Virus record (IMG/VR): IMGVR_UViG_3300025769_000955
Span: 1-21,995 of that record
From: a virus
Length of the DNA: 21,995 nucleotides
Strand: one strand, 5' to 3'
Shown here: positions 6,454 through 15,159 of the stretch, piece after piece
Numbering within the stretch: the first letter of the stretch is position 1
Layout of the letters: every line of letters begins with the position of its first letter
Notes under the pieces: model-generated
Seen by the model: only the letters and a program-made list of their open reading frames with translations
Databases searched by the model: none
What the model was told of the DNA's origin: nothing
Translations under genes and position numbers: made by a program

Positions 6454-9400
6454 AATGATACTTTTAGGTTGCCGCTTGAGTCCCTATATAGTTGACCACT
6501 TATAGAAGGGTCGCTATCAGGTAAGTTTTTTAAGAATATCTGTCCGCTTAATTCGTTTTTAGTCCTAGTGAATTGTGCATACTGTAAATCGTTATTCTGT
6601 ATAAATACACCATCTAAGCTAACCCTAGTTACGCTAGGGAAGGAATCTACATCTATAAGCGTTGTTTGAAATTGTGGGTCATCCGCTGGGTCTGCATCTA
6701 CACTTTGAGCCGATACTTGCACCTTAAAGTATTCGTTGCCGTAAGTATGATAACTAAAGGTAACAGTATCGCTATTAAATTCATCCGTGCCATTAAATAG
6801 TTCGCTTATTACAGTACTACCGACTTGAGTGTACGTACCACCACTAGTAGAAGAACTTAATAGCCTAACTTCAAACTGAAAATTATCGTCAGCGTCTAAA
6901 CTTGATATATCTATCAACTGTGCCGTTACCTTAACCCTTATAGAATCTCCATTTGTTACTTGAAATGAAGAAGTCGTGTAAGAAGCGTCTTTATCAAAAG
7001 CGTTATTAGTAGTATCGTTTATTTCACTTGTAGGCGATACAGTGGGCGCACCATTATTTACATCTATCTGAGTTCTTACCCTGTTAGCATCTTCTAGCTG
7101 AATTAACTCATTCGCTGAATCAATCTTAATACCACCGCTTGCATCCGTTGCATCTAAGGTAAAAGTATCAAAGTTTATTTTTGCAATACCGCCCGCTTCG
7201 TTTACCTCAATAAAGTTAGAAGTATTACCACCCACCCTAAATAAGTACCCACTATTAGCAGAAGTATCTACATCGGTTATATGTCCTAAGTAATTATCTG
7301 AATCAAAGAACAAGCCCGCAAACTGCAACGTGTCTGAATACGTTACCGAACTAGTATAGTCTGAATTTTGACTACTGTAATTATTAGTAAGTCGTATATC
7401 TCCAGTATCTAAATTAAATAATTCGGCATTTATATTTAAGCCACTAGAATTTAGTCGTATATAATTACTTGCGTCAATGTACCCTTTAAATTCGCCTGCT
7501 CCAGTCGCTATAAAACCCGAATCGGTATTTGTTACCGTAATGGTATCAACGTTGCTTCCTAGAGCAATTTTGGCTTCTGTTCCTGCATCTTGGTTTGGGT
7601 CTCCTATCAGTACAATATCATTACTTTGAAAGTCAAAGAAATCAGCACGTAACGTAATAGCCGATTCATCTCCAGTTGCATCTAGTCTGGCACTCGCCAC
7701 TTTACCATCAGCACCCACTTTTAAAGTAATCTGTCCACTTAAAAATTGAATACCTGCGAATGTACTTTGGTCGGCTAGATATATGTCGATAAGGTCTTGA
7801 CGTAATTCTGCTACACTAGCAGCTAAATCCGTTTCATCGCCTATCTTAATATTAAATGCACCTGTGTCTGTATTGAAGCTAAGATTGTTATTAGCGTCAC
7901 CAATCTTAAATTCATTAGCTGTGAGTTGAGCGCCAACGGTTGAGCCATCTTTAAAAAATATACCACTATCTGTTATAAGGACGTGTTCATTAGCGTTTTC
8001 ACCAGCAAAAAATCCAAACGTTTGACTGCTAAGGCTCGAATACCCATTCAAATCTCCAAATGCAACCCTAGTGTTATCAACGTCTTGTAACTCGCTAAAA
8101 TCTGTTACACCCGTTTGCAGGCGCATTATCAGATTATCTTCTGACGCATCTACGTTTCTATACATTACGTTTTGTCTAGCAGTATCCCCTATATGACCAT
8201 ACGCAACAATAATATTTCCTTGTTCTACTTGAGACAAATCACCGCTAGTAACAGTAACCTGTAAAACATTACCACTAACAACCGCATCTACTTCACCGTA
8301 CACAGATGTTACTGACCCTGAGTTTATATCAACTTCCTGAATAATCCATAGGTCTCCAGCCTGAAAAGATGTAGCAGGACTACCAACATTGTCTATGGTT
8401 ATTGTTTTTGGGCTAGAAGCGTTATCTACAGATTCAACACGACCATTCGCTATACTTAAAATTTCAGAACCGCCTATCGTGCTAATTTGTTTCGCTATAA
8501 ACTCATATACCCTAAGCGCACCACGTACTCGTAATTCTTCTAGTTCTGCCGAGCCGTCTGCCTTTATGCGCCAGTTTGTACCTGCCCACCCTTCAACAAA
8601 TCCATCGTCTGCTAAATTTGCTTGAGTTGTTAGGTTGCCCTGCAAGTTCATTGTGCTATTAAAGTCAGCCTCACCAGTCAAGGTTAGAGAGCCACCTACC
8701 GAAGCGTTATTCGTAACAGATAAAGTATCAAAGATTACACCATCCGTAGTTTGAACATCTTGGTTCATAGCGTATAGCTCATTATCGCCTTGACCAGTAT
8801 TCAATGTAGGAGCGTCTAGTGTTCCCGATATGGTAGTATTACCAGTTACGTTTAACGTGCCACCTACTGTCGTGTTTCCACTTACATCTAATGTGCTTAG
8901 TGTAGTTGCTCCAGTTACATCTAGCGTACCGCCTACCGTTGCGTTAGTTCCTACATCTAGCGTAGTGCCTATCGTTGCACTTGTTCCTACTTCTAAGTAG
9001 GTATCTGCTTTAAGATAGCTTCCTGCGTGAATATGTTGGTCTGCATTGATACCATTATCAACGTCTAAACTCGTTCCAATAAATACTGGGTTATTAAACT
9101 TTTCACTAGGGTCAGCATCCCACTCTAATGTACTTACGTTCCAAGTGATACTTGTTGTATCTATTTCATCCGTAATAATTACGCCTGTACTTGTAAGACC
9201 ATCAAACGTTGGGGAGTCCGAAGTCTGCACGTCCTGATTCATCGCATACAACTCATTCGCACCTTGTCCAGTATCTACTGTACTAAACGTAACCGCATCG
9301 GTTGTACGGACGTTTTGGTTCATAGCATAGAGTTCGTTGTCTCCTTGACCAGTATTTATTGTGCTGAACGTAACTGCATCTCCTGTCCCCAACGCTTGCT

Positions 9401-10244
9401 CATCACCATCAGGAAACAATTGCCCTTTCTCTACTTTATTGTCTTGTAGAGATTCAATCTCAAGGTGGTTTTCTATAACGTCACTACGAAGCTCAACGTA
9501 ATCACTATAATCAGTATATTTATTCTCATCAATAGGCGTAACCCTAATAAAGATTTCACCGACACTAGCACTGCTGTACACGACATAAGCTATAGGTAAG
9601 GCTATGTCTCCAGCGGATTGAGATGGTTCTGTGTTCTGAAACGCTCCAGCTACCGTAGTAGAAACCCAAAGGATGTCGCCATTACTAAACGTGCTTGTAT
9701 TTATTTGGCGTAACTTACCAAACTTAATAACCTTACCATCAGCGCCATTGGCTATGTTTTCAGCAGCGACACCTAATACACGCTTAGCAGCAACGGTTCC
9801 ATCCGCTATCATTTTCGTTACAAGAATACGACCGCTAGCACCAACGGTTCCTGAAGCGTAGACCACCTCACCTTTGTCTATCTGAGTGCCTGTTTGGTTC
9901 TTGACGTGTATCTCTACTTTTTGACCTAGTTCTATGCTTTCGCCATTAGTAACGAGACTCAACGTTTCTTCGTCTGAGTTCCAGTACAAGGTTCCCTGCG
10001 TCTCGCTACCTGTCTCTGTATAGGTAGTATCAAAGATGGCGGTGTCTAGGGTAATGTGCGTAAACGGAGCAGTGGTCGGTACATTATCAAAGTCTTCACG
10101 CAACAATGGAAACCCACCTTGCGTAGCTCCGTCATGAACGACTACGGTATCTTTGGTTAAGTCAACCGTAAGTTCCGCTACAGCACCAGTAAACGTGCTG
10201 TGTTCTACGGTTGTGCCACGTCTGCGTTTTACTTCCGTTGCCAT
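6450..10244 (-). CDS. Giant tail fibre with Mtd-type N-terminal domain
   Basis: This 1264-residue protein begins with KRRRGTTVEHSTFTGA, then ELTVD and VVVHDGATQGGFPL (residues 5-48). This matches the N-terminal domain of the Bordetella phage BPP-1 major tropism determinant (Mtd), a virion attachment module. Residues 100-235 form a beta-rich segment (VEIHVKNQTG...GEIFIRVTP). Repeated NTGQGDNELYAMNQDVQT units occur at about 296-315, 323-342 and 481-500. A run of GTLDVTGNTTV-like decapeptides at about 390-480 suggests a beta-solenoid. The centre (GSAELEELRVRGALRVYEFI, about 564-583) resembles central regions of large siphovirus tip fibres. The C-terminal half is beta-rich with no catalytic motif. 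It lies downstream of the tail hub, where the main receptor-binding or tail-tip fibre gene is expected. No C-type lectin variable region is seen. Confidence 0.82.
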   Translation of the reverse strand: MATEVKRRRGTTVEHSTFTGAVAELTVDLTKDTVVVHDGATQGGFPLLREDFDNVPTTAPFTHITLDTAIFDTTYTETGSETQGTLYWNSDEETLSLVTNGESIELGQKVEIHVKNQTGTQIDKGEVVYASGTVGASGRILVTKMIADGTVAAKRVLGVAAENIANGADGKVIKFGKLRQINTSTFSNGDILWVSTTVAGAFQNTEPSQSAGDIALPIAYVVYSSASVGEIFIRVTPIDENKYTDYSDYVELRSDVIENHLEIESLQDNKVEKGQLFPDGDEQALGTGDAVTFSTINTGQGDNELYAMNQNVRTTDAVTFSTVDTGQGANELYAMNQDVQTSDSPTFDGLTSTGVIITDEIDTTSITWNVSTLEWDADPSEKFNNPVFIGTSLDVDNGINADQHIHAGSYLKADTYLEVGTSATIGTTLDVGTNATVGGTLDVTGATTLSTLDVSGNTTVGGTLNVTGNTTISGTLDAPTLNTGQGDNELYAMNQDVQTTDGVIFDTLSVTNNASVGGSLTLTGEADFNSTMNLQGNLTTQANLADDGFVEGWAGTNWRIKADGSAELEELRVRGALRVYEFIAKQISTIGGSEILSIANGRVESVDNASSPKTITIDNVGSPATSFQAGDLWIIQEVDINSGSVTSVYGEVDAVVSGNVLQVTVTSGDLSQVEQGNIIVAYGHIGDTARQNVMYRNVDASEDNLIMRLQTGVTDFSELQDVDNTRVAFGDLNGYSSLSSQTFGFFAGENANEHVLITDSGIFFKDGSTVGAQLTANEFKIGDANNNLSFNTDTGAFNIKIGDETDLAASVAELRQDLIDIYLADQSTFAGIQFLSGQITLKVGADGKVASARLDATGDESAITLRADFFDFQSNDIVLIGDPNQDAGTEAKIALGSNVDTITVTNTDSGFIATGAGEFKGYIDASNYIRLNSSGLNINAELFNLDTGDIRLTNNYSSQNSDYTSSVTYSDTLQFAGLFFDSDNYLGHITDVDTSANSGYLFRVGGNTSNFIEVNEAGGIAKINFDTFTLDATDASGGIKIDSANELIQLEDANRVRTQIDVNNGAPTVSPTSEINDTTNNAFDKDASYTTSSFQVTNGDSIRVKVTAQLIDISSLDADDNFQFEVRLLSSSTSGGTYTQVGSTVISELFNGTDEFNSDTVTFSYHTYGNEYFKVQVSAQSVDADPADDPQFQTTLIDVDSFPSVTRVSLDGVFIQNNDLQYAQFTRTKNELSGQIFLKNLPDSDPSISGQLYRDSSGNLKVSL

Positions 10245-10249
10245 ATACG

Positions 10250-10741
10250 TTATACGCTAGGTGCTTCCAGATACGCTGGAATACTGGTTAATATTTCCTG
10301 CCCTATAAGAGTTATACTAGATGAACCTCTACCTATTTGGTTGGTATATGCGGTTCTGTACGTTGCAGCGTCAGGCACTACCTTGACCCAGTTAGTGTCG
10401 TCAAAAGATACTTCTATGTAGCTATCACCGTCTGTAACGAGAGCATCTACTAAGTCTGTAAGGAGCGCTCCTATGGTACTAGACGTTTGACTTTGACCGA
10501 ACAATGTTCTTTTTGCGGTAGAGTCCAGAAGTTTACCCCAATCTAGGTTAACGGTAATTCTAAATCCACGCAGATTATGCCTCAAGCTACCATCTATAGC
10601 CTCATCAAAGGCTGAGCCGTAATTAACCTGACCAAGTTCCGATACAGCGCTGTTTATGATAAACTCATACTTCCAATCGTTAGCTGTATCATAATCCTTC
10701 TGTCGTATATAGATATTAGTAATTTTAGATGATAGAGCCAT
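10250..10741 (-). CDS. Tail tip protein, paralog of the adjacent upstream gene
   Basis: This 163-residue protein shares the central block GSAFDEAIDGSLRHNLRGF (about 42-60) with GSTFDEAIDGTLRSNVRGI in the upstream 170-residue protein. Both also share a similar N-terminal strand pattern, so the two genes arose by duplication. It is predicted to be a beta-sandwich with an extended loop, and has no transmembrane segment or enzyme motif. Its position between hub and giant fibre suggests a distal tail or fibre-adaptor role. The ATG lies within the upstream gene (17-nt overlap) and its stop is 5 nt before the giant fibre start. Family membership beyond the paralogy is unknown to me. Confidence 0.7.
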   Translation of the reverse strand: MALSSKITNIYIRQKDYDTANDWKYEFIINSAVSELGQVNYGSAFDEAIDGSLRHNLRGFRITVNLDWGKLLDSTAKRTLFGQSQTSSTIGALLTDLVDALVTDGDSYIEVSFDDTNWVKVVPDAATYRTAYTNQIGRGSSSITLIGQEILTSIPAYLEAPSV

Positions 10742-11237
10742 AATCTAATTGTACGGTTACTGATTCTGTTATGAGCCTATAGTCTCTGGCTTCGGTGACG
10801 GACTCGGTAATGAACCGCCAATCTTCAAAGTCTATTATAATGTCCACGTCACCCTCAGTGCTTCTAAATACTAGCTTGGGAATAAACAGACCATGCTGAT
10901 TAGCGTATTGAACTCTATGTTCGAATCCATCGTCTAAAACTACACGAAATACATTATCAGTATCAATACCGATATATATGAACTCTGCACCATTGATTAG
11001 GTCGGTGGCTATATTGTTACACACCGAGCGATATACATCTGGAGTCGTACACAACTGATAGGAAAGCTCGGCTTTGCGCCTTATACCTCTGACGTTGCTC
11101 CGTAACGTCCCATCTATTGCTTCATCGAATGTTGACCCCCAATACTGGAGTTCATCGCTCTCCGTGTAATTTTGGATGGTTAGCGTCTGTGTACCGCCCG
11201 AATCAGTGATGACTACTATGTCGGTGAGTTTAGCCAA
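10725..11237 (-). CDS. Tail tip protein with C-terminal short repeats, paralog of the downstream gene
   Basis: This 170-residue protein has an N-terminal beta region, then GSTFDEAIDGTLRSNVRGI (about 34-52), matching the downstream 163-residue protein. The C-terminal 32 residues contain a degenerate tandem repeat: EDWRFITESVTEA, RDYRLITESVTVQ and a truncated LDYGSII. Such DYG-type repeats at C-termini may be extended, surface-exposed attachment segments. The paralog lacks this tail. The start overlaps the upstream hub-like gene by 8 nt and its end overlaps the paralog by 17 nt, so the tip genes are tightly coupled. Role inferred as distal tail or baseplate component. Confidence 0.7.
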   Translation of the reverse strand: MAKLTDIVVITDSGGTQTLTIQNYTESDELQYWGSTFDEAIDGTLRSNVRGIRRKAELSYQLCTTPDVYRSVCNNIATDLINGAEFIYIGIDTDNVFRVVLDDGFEHRVQYANQHGLFIPKLVFRSTEGDVDIIIDFEDWRFITESVTEARDYRLITESVTVQLDYGSII

Positions 11238-12492
11238 TAATATACCCTTCGCCCTTTATCGTGTCGGACTCTAGGTCATACTCCAAATAGGATGGGCGTA
11301 CTTTTTTGCTATTAATAGTAGGGTGTATATCAGAATCAAACTGAATGAACTGATAGGGTTTGAGTGTGCTTATACCAAATATCTCGAAGTCAACAGAATA
11401 CGAAGACGTAATGCCTAAGCTCTTTTTATAAGAGTCACGAGCGTCATCGGATATATCGTCCATATCGGATTGAGACAAGGCACTAGCCCCTGTCGTTGCT
11501 AACTCCCACTTTTGAGGCGACTCCGTAATATCGAAAAATGCAGTGTGCATATCAGGAACAAAGTAGTTAATGGATATGTCTTGTGCGCCTGTAGCATCTA
11601 TCTCTTCAGTCTCAGACGTGCTTATTTGAGCGCCATCTATGTTGTCTTGAATAGCAAAGACACTATCAAAGTTTCTTACGTGCCTATCATTGAACGATAC
11701 ACCAAAAGACTTCAGGTCTGACGAACCTATTTGTGCATAGTAATCAGAATTGGATGTACTAGCAAAGTTTCTGCGTACATAAAAAGAATAACCCATCATA
11801 GCTCCTACAACAGCGCCTTCAACGATAGATAACTTCAGAACAACGTCTTGCCCTTCTGCATACGTATTCACGTACTGACTATCAAAGATTAAGTAGCGAG
11901 TAGTGGTCGGTGTAGGTATTGATGTAATATTAGACTTGGTAACGCTAGAAAAGTGCCCTAATATTTTAAGTGTAGGGCTTGATCCTTGCGCTTCTAAGAA
12001 CGCAGTAATTACATCGGTTGAAACGATTAGCCCGTCATCTGCGTTTGTTTCTCCGCTTGTCTCGTAGCTAGAAATGTCGTAATTCGTAACTTGTACATTA
12101 TATCTTAACGCTGCTTGAGCCTTGATACTTATTTTTCTGGCTTGCCAATCATATTCACAAGAAGATTTAGTAGTAATAAAGTAGTCGGTTCCTGATGGAG
12201 TCGTTATTTGCACTTGTATGGTGTCGCCCAACCCAAGAGCGTTTATATACGTAAACAAGCTATTCCCATTGCCTAGCTCATCAAACACCTCTAAAGATAC
12301 CTCTGATAGGTTCGTGCGGAACTCAGTAATGTCATCAACCTCTTCTTGTACGTCAAAGTCCTGAGATATTTTAGGCATAGTAGCCATTTTCATGGTGGTA
12401 GTCACATCACTGGTATGCGTCATGTTTATCTGTGCCGAGAACGTACCGAACTGTCTAGCTACGTTTCCTGTGTTTACCGTTAGGGTTGCCAT
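11230..12492 (-). CDS. Tail hub or baseplate-like protein
   Basis: This 420-residue protein is encoded directly after the tape measure gene, the usual site for distal tail and hub proteins in siphoviruses. The N-terminal 170 residues contain beta strands and the motif FDELGNGNSLFTYINALGLG, then DTIQVQITTPSGTDYFI. The C-terminal region (about 360-420) has FEIFGISTLKPYQFIQFDSDIHPTI and a closing SYLEYDLESDTIKGEGYIIG. This resembles the end of hub proteins where a late beta barrel packs in the gp27-like ring. No peptidase or lysozyme catalytic motif is visible. It would form the tip of the tube and the platform for the fibres. The family assignment is tentative; distal tail protein is the alternative. 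It ends in an 8-nt overlap with the next tip gene. Confidence 0.6.
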   Translation of the reverse strand: MATLTVNTGNVARQFGTFSAQINMTHTSDVTTTMKMATMPKISQDFDVQEEVDDITEFRTNLSEVSLEVFDELGNGNSLFTYINALGLGDTIQVQITTPSGTDYFITTKSSCEYDWQARKISIKAQAALRYNVQVTNYDISSYETSGETNADDGLIVSTDVITAFLEAQGSSPTLKILGHFSSVTKSNITSIPTPTTTRYLIFDSQYVNTYAEGQDVVLKLSIVEGAVVGAMMGYSFYVRRNFASTSNSDYYAQIGSSDLKSFGVSFNDRHVRNFDSVFAIQDNIDGAQISTSETEEIDATGAQDISINYFVPDMHTAFFDITESPQKWELATTGASALSQSDMDDISDDARDSYKKSLGITSSYSVDFEIFGISTLKPYQFIQFDSDIHPTINSKKVRPSYLEYDLESDTIKGEGYIIG

Positions 12493-12495
12493 GCG

Positions 12496-14904
12496 TTATA
12501 CCCTCACTTGTTTGTTGGCAAGCTCCCTGTTTCCTTTGTTTACGGCTACAGCTAATCCTGCTCGGTCTATTTTAACGTCAACGGTTGGTGCTGCTTGACC
12601 AGAGCGAGCTGCATTTGGTAAAAAACTTATTTGCTGTGTAGGCTGTTGAATATTAGTTGCTTGAGAAGAGACAGGGGAAACAGCAGAAGTACCTCCCCCA
12701 ACACCACCACCAGCTCCTGCACCACCGCCTCCACCACCTAAATTTGTGCTTCTAATAGCAGCTACACGAGCAAGACCTTGAGCAATGGCTATACCAGCAG
12801 CTACTTTACCACGAATAGGTGAATCAGGTGTTGGCACTGGTAAAAACTGAGATTCAAAAGCCTTTTGAGCTGCAAAGTACGTAGAGATTAACGCTTCTGC
12901 TATGGCTATTTCTTTACTTTCTCCAAAAACACTTTGTAATAGTTGAGATGCGGCTTGCGCTCCTTGAATACCAAGTTCTCTAGCTGCTTGTTTAGCTTTC
13001 TCAGCTAACTCAACTTCTTTTGCAGCTTTTTTATCAGCATCTATCTCCCTATTAATCTCATTTAGACGAGCGCTTACTCCATCCTTTGTAATCTGAGTTA
13101 AGGCATCTTGTTGTTCTTTTGCTTGATCTCGTAAAAGTTCGTCTTCACCAACAATGTCTATATTAAACGGGTCAAAGTCACCTGTTAAGTCTTGCAGCGT
13201 CATTTCCTCAGCAATACCTTCTCTAATAGCTTTTATCCTAGCTTGTTGGGTCTCTATTTGAGATCGTAATCTTCTTCTGTCTTCCTCTAGTGTTACTTGA
13301 CTAAATGCTTGCTGTAACGTCTTAAGCTTTTCTTGTTCTGCAGCTAAAGAGCCAGCGAATGGTTCATCAAGCGTTGCGTCCATGTCAGCCTTTATGTTAG
13401 CCATTGCTGTAGCTATATAAGACTCTAACTTAGACATATCCTCTTGAATGACTACGTCTTCAGGTATGATATTTTCTACTACAGGCTTATCAGGCGGAAA
13501 TAAATCTTCAAGGGATGATAGCTCATCCTTTAAGAAATTTATTTGAGTTGCAATTTCTTCTGGACTGTCTAATCCTAGTTTTTTTAGTATGTTTATATCT
13601 TCAGCCGCAATACCAGCATCTAATTGAGCGCTAGCATCTCTAAGAGCTGATATATTATCTTTTATGATGTCAGCTTGCATTTCTAATGCGCTTGAACTAT
13701 CAAATAAACCAGCATTAAATCTGTTAATTAAAATGTCTGATGACTGAGCAATTTCATTTCTAAACCTACCTAAAGGAGTTAATCTAATTAACTCTTTTTG
13801 AGCGCCTAACTTTTCATTTATTTCTTCAATGGCTTTATCAAGAGGTTTAACTCCTGTTTTAAGCAGAGATTTATGTTCTTCTCTAAAATCAGTTAACGAC
13901 CTTTTAGCGTCCGTTTCTGCATACGATGAATACGCTTTTGTTTGGTCTAAAAGTTTTTCTTCTTCTGATTCTAAGTCAGAAACAATATCTCTAAGCATTT
14001 CAAGCTGTTCAAGCTCAGATTGCATTTGGTCTATGCCTAAGAAGTCTTGATCTGAGGCTTCTCTTAGGGATGCTACGTCTTTAGCAAACTCTTTAAACGC
14101 ATCAGCAGTAGCTTTTGTTTTATTACCAAACTTAGTGAGCAAAGAAGTAGCAACCATAACGGCAACGTTTACCGCAAGTATAGCACCCCCCACACCTGTA
14201 AATGAAGCTCCTAACGCCTTTAACGCACTCATCGTACTACCAGTTCTTGTTCTAAGGGTTCCAAACATCTCAGCGTTAAATGCGATGTTGTTACCAATGG
14301 CTCGCATACCCTGAGCAAAACCTTGACTGAATTGAGTAGCATCCTGAGCTAAGTCACCAAACCCAAATAATGTTTGGTTAGCAATAGCAAATTCCTTGTT
14401 AGAACCTTGAAAGCCTTTTTGGCTTCTGTTAACTTGTTGGTTAAATTGCTGAAGCGTACTGTTTGCTCTTGTTATAGCAGATGCTGTATTGGTAGCTTGT
14501 CTAGCTAAAGCCTCTTGAGACGTAGCATTTCTTTTTGTACTAACAGATGCTTGAGTCATTTCATTAGAAAGACTATCTAAAGCAATCGTTTCTTGCTGTA
14601 GCCTTTTAACAGCGTCTTGAACAGATTTATCGTGAAGCTGGTTAGTTTGAAGCGCTCTTTTTACTATAGCTTCATCCCTTCTTACCGCAGCAGTTTTTTG
14701 TTTAGATTGACTTACAAACTGCTTAGTGCTTTTAGAGACTTTCTGATTAGTTCCTTTGAGTTTATCTAGCTGAGATTCTAATCTCTCAATTTTCTCGGTA
14801 AGCTTCGTAACTTCTCCAGTAGTACTCGCATCAACTATATTTTTAAGACCAGCAATAGACGCTTGATCTATTTTTAATTCTACGTCATATATAAGCTTTG
14901 GCAT
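12496..14904 (-). CDS. Tape measure protein
   Basis: This 802-residue protein has the classic layout of a siphovirus tape measure protein. A long N-terminal coiled-coil region (about 25-160) is rich in K, E, Q and S. A hydrophobic segment (about 229-258, GASFTGVGGAILAVNVAVMVA) may insert into the host membrane during DNA delivery. Central charged helices run to about 650. A hydrophobic, alanine-rich C-terminal region follows (FGESKEIAIAEALI at 660 onward), typical of tape measure C-termini. A glycine-rich stretch (723-738) and a polar tail close it. At the usual 1.5 angstrom per residue it implies a tail near 120 nm. It lies 9 nt after the frameshifted chaperone gene, as expected for this family. 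Confidence 0.93.
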   Translation of the reverse strand: MPKLIYDVELKIDQASIAGLKNIVDASTTGEVTKLTEKIERLESQLDKLKGTNQKVSKSTKQFVSQSKQKTAAVRRDEAIVKRALQTNQLHDKSVQDAVKRLQQETIALDSLSNEMTQASVSTKRNATSQEALARQATNTASAITRANSTLQQFNQQVNRSQKGFQGSNKEFAIANQTLFGFGDLAQDATQFSQGFAQGMRAIGNNIAFNAEMFGTLRTRTGSTMSALKALGASFTGVGGAILAVNVAVMVATSLLTKFGNKTKATADAFKEFAKDVASLREASDQDFLGIDQMQSELEQLEMLRDIVSDLESEEEKLLDQTKAYSSYAETDAKRSLTDFREEHKSLLKTGVKPLDKAIEEINEKLGAQKELIRLTPLGRFRNEIAQSSDILINRFNAGLFDSSSALEMQADIIKDNISALRDASAQLDAGIAAEDINILKKLGLDSPEEIATQINFLKDELSSLEDLFPPDKPVVENIIPEDVVIQEDMSKLESYIATAMANIKADMDATLDEPFAGSLAAEQEKLKTLQQAFSQVTLEEDRRRLRSQIETQQARIKAIREGIAEEMTLQDLTGDFDPFNIDIVGEDELLRDQAKEQQDALTQITKDGVSARLNEINREIDADKKAAKEVELAEKAKQAARELGIQGAQAASQLLQSVFGESKEIAIAEALISTYFAAQKAFESQFLPVPTPDSPIRGKVAAGIAIAQGLARVAAIRSTNLGGGGGGAGAGGGVGGGTSAVSPVSSQATNIQQPTQQISFLPNAARSGQAAPTVDVKIDRAGLAVAVNKGNRELANKQVRV

Positions 14905-14913
14905 GAGCTACTA

Positions 14914-15159
14914 CTATTTATCTGATGGTCTGTGGTAAGCCTCACGAGCCATCATAGCTTTGGTTATGTCTTCTATGGAACACTCGGCTACAAGTTTTTC
15001 CGCTCGCAATGGATCGAAACTGGCAAGTACATAACAGTAGTATGTGTATGCACCGCCAATTTCAACCACTAGGTCATTAGGTGCGAGCAAGTCTAATGAC
15101 TCTAAAGTACTCCGACTCCATTGGAGGGTACTTGTCGCCTGTTCGTAAAAAAATCCCAC
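14914..15159 (-). CDS. Tail assembly chaperone, frameshift-expressed C-terminal part (lambda GT-like)
   Basis: This reading frame encodes about 77 residues downstream of a run of seven T on the minus strand (15153-15147). It overlaps the 3' end of the 134-residue chaperone gene in the -1 frame and ends just before the tape measure gene. That is the layout of the lambda G/GT chaperone pair. The only early start in the frame is a GTG at 15159 with no visible ribosome binding site, so it is unlikely to be an independent gene. A -1 shift at GAT TTT TTT joins residue 120 of the upstream protein to YEQATSTLQW..., giving a fusion of 197 residues. The fused tail domain probably binds tail tube protein while the G part binds the tape measure. 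Confidence 0.75.
   Translation of the reverse strand: MGFFYEQATSTLQWSRSTLESLDLLAPNDLVVEIGGAYTYYCYVLASFDPLRAEKLVAECSIEDITKAMMAREAYHRPSDK

Noticed and set aside
6450-10244. Diversity-generating retroelement target (because of the Mtd-type N-terminus)
   Set aside because: No C-type lectin variable region, template repeat or reverse transcriptase is seen. The internal repeats are structural and not a template/variable pair.
14914-15159. Independent gene with a GTG start at 15159
   Set aside because: The GTG has no ribosome binding site and the open frame begins just before the slippery run. The -1 fusion with the upstream chaperone explains it better.
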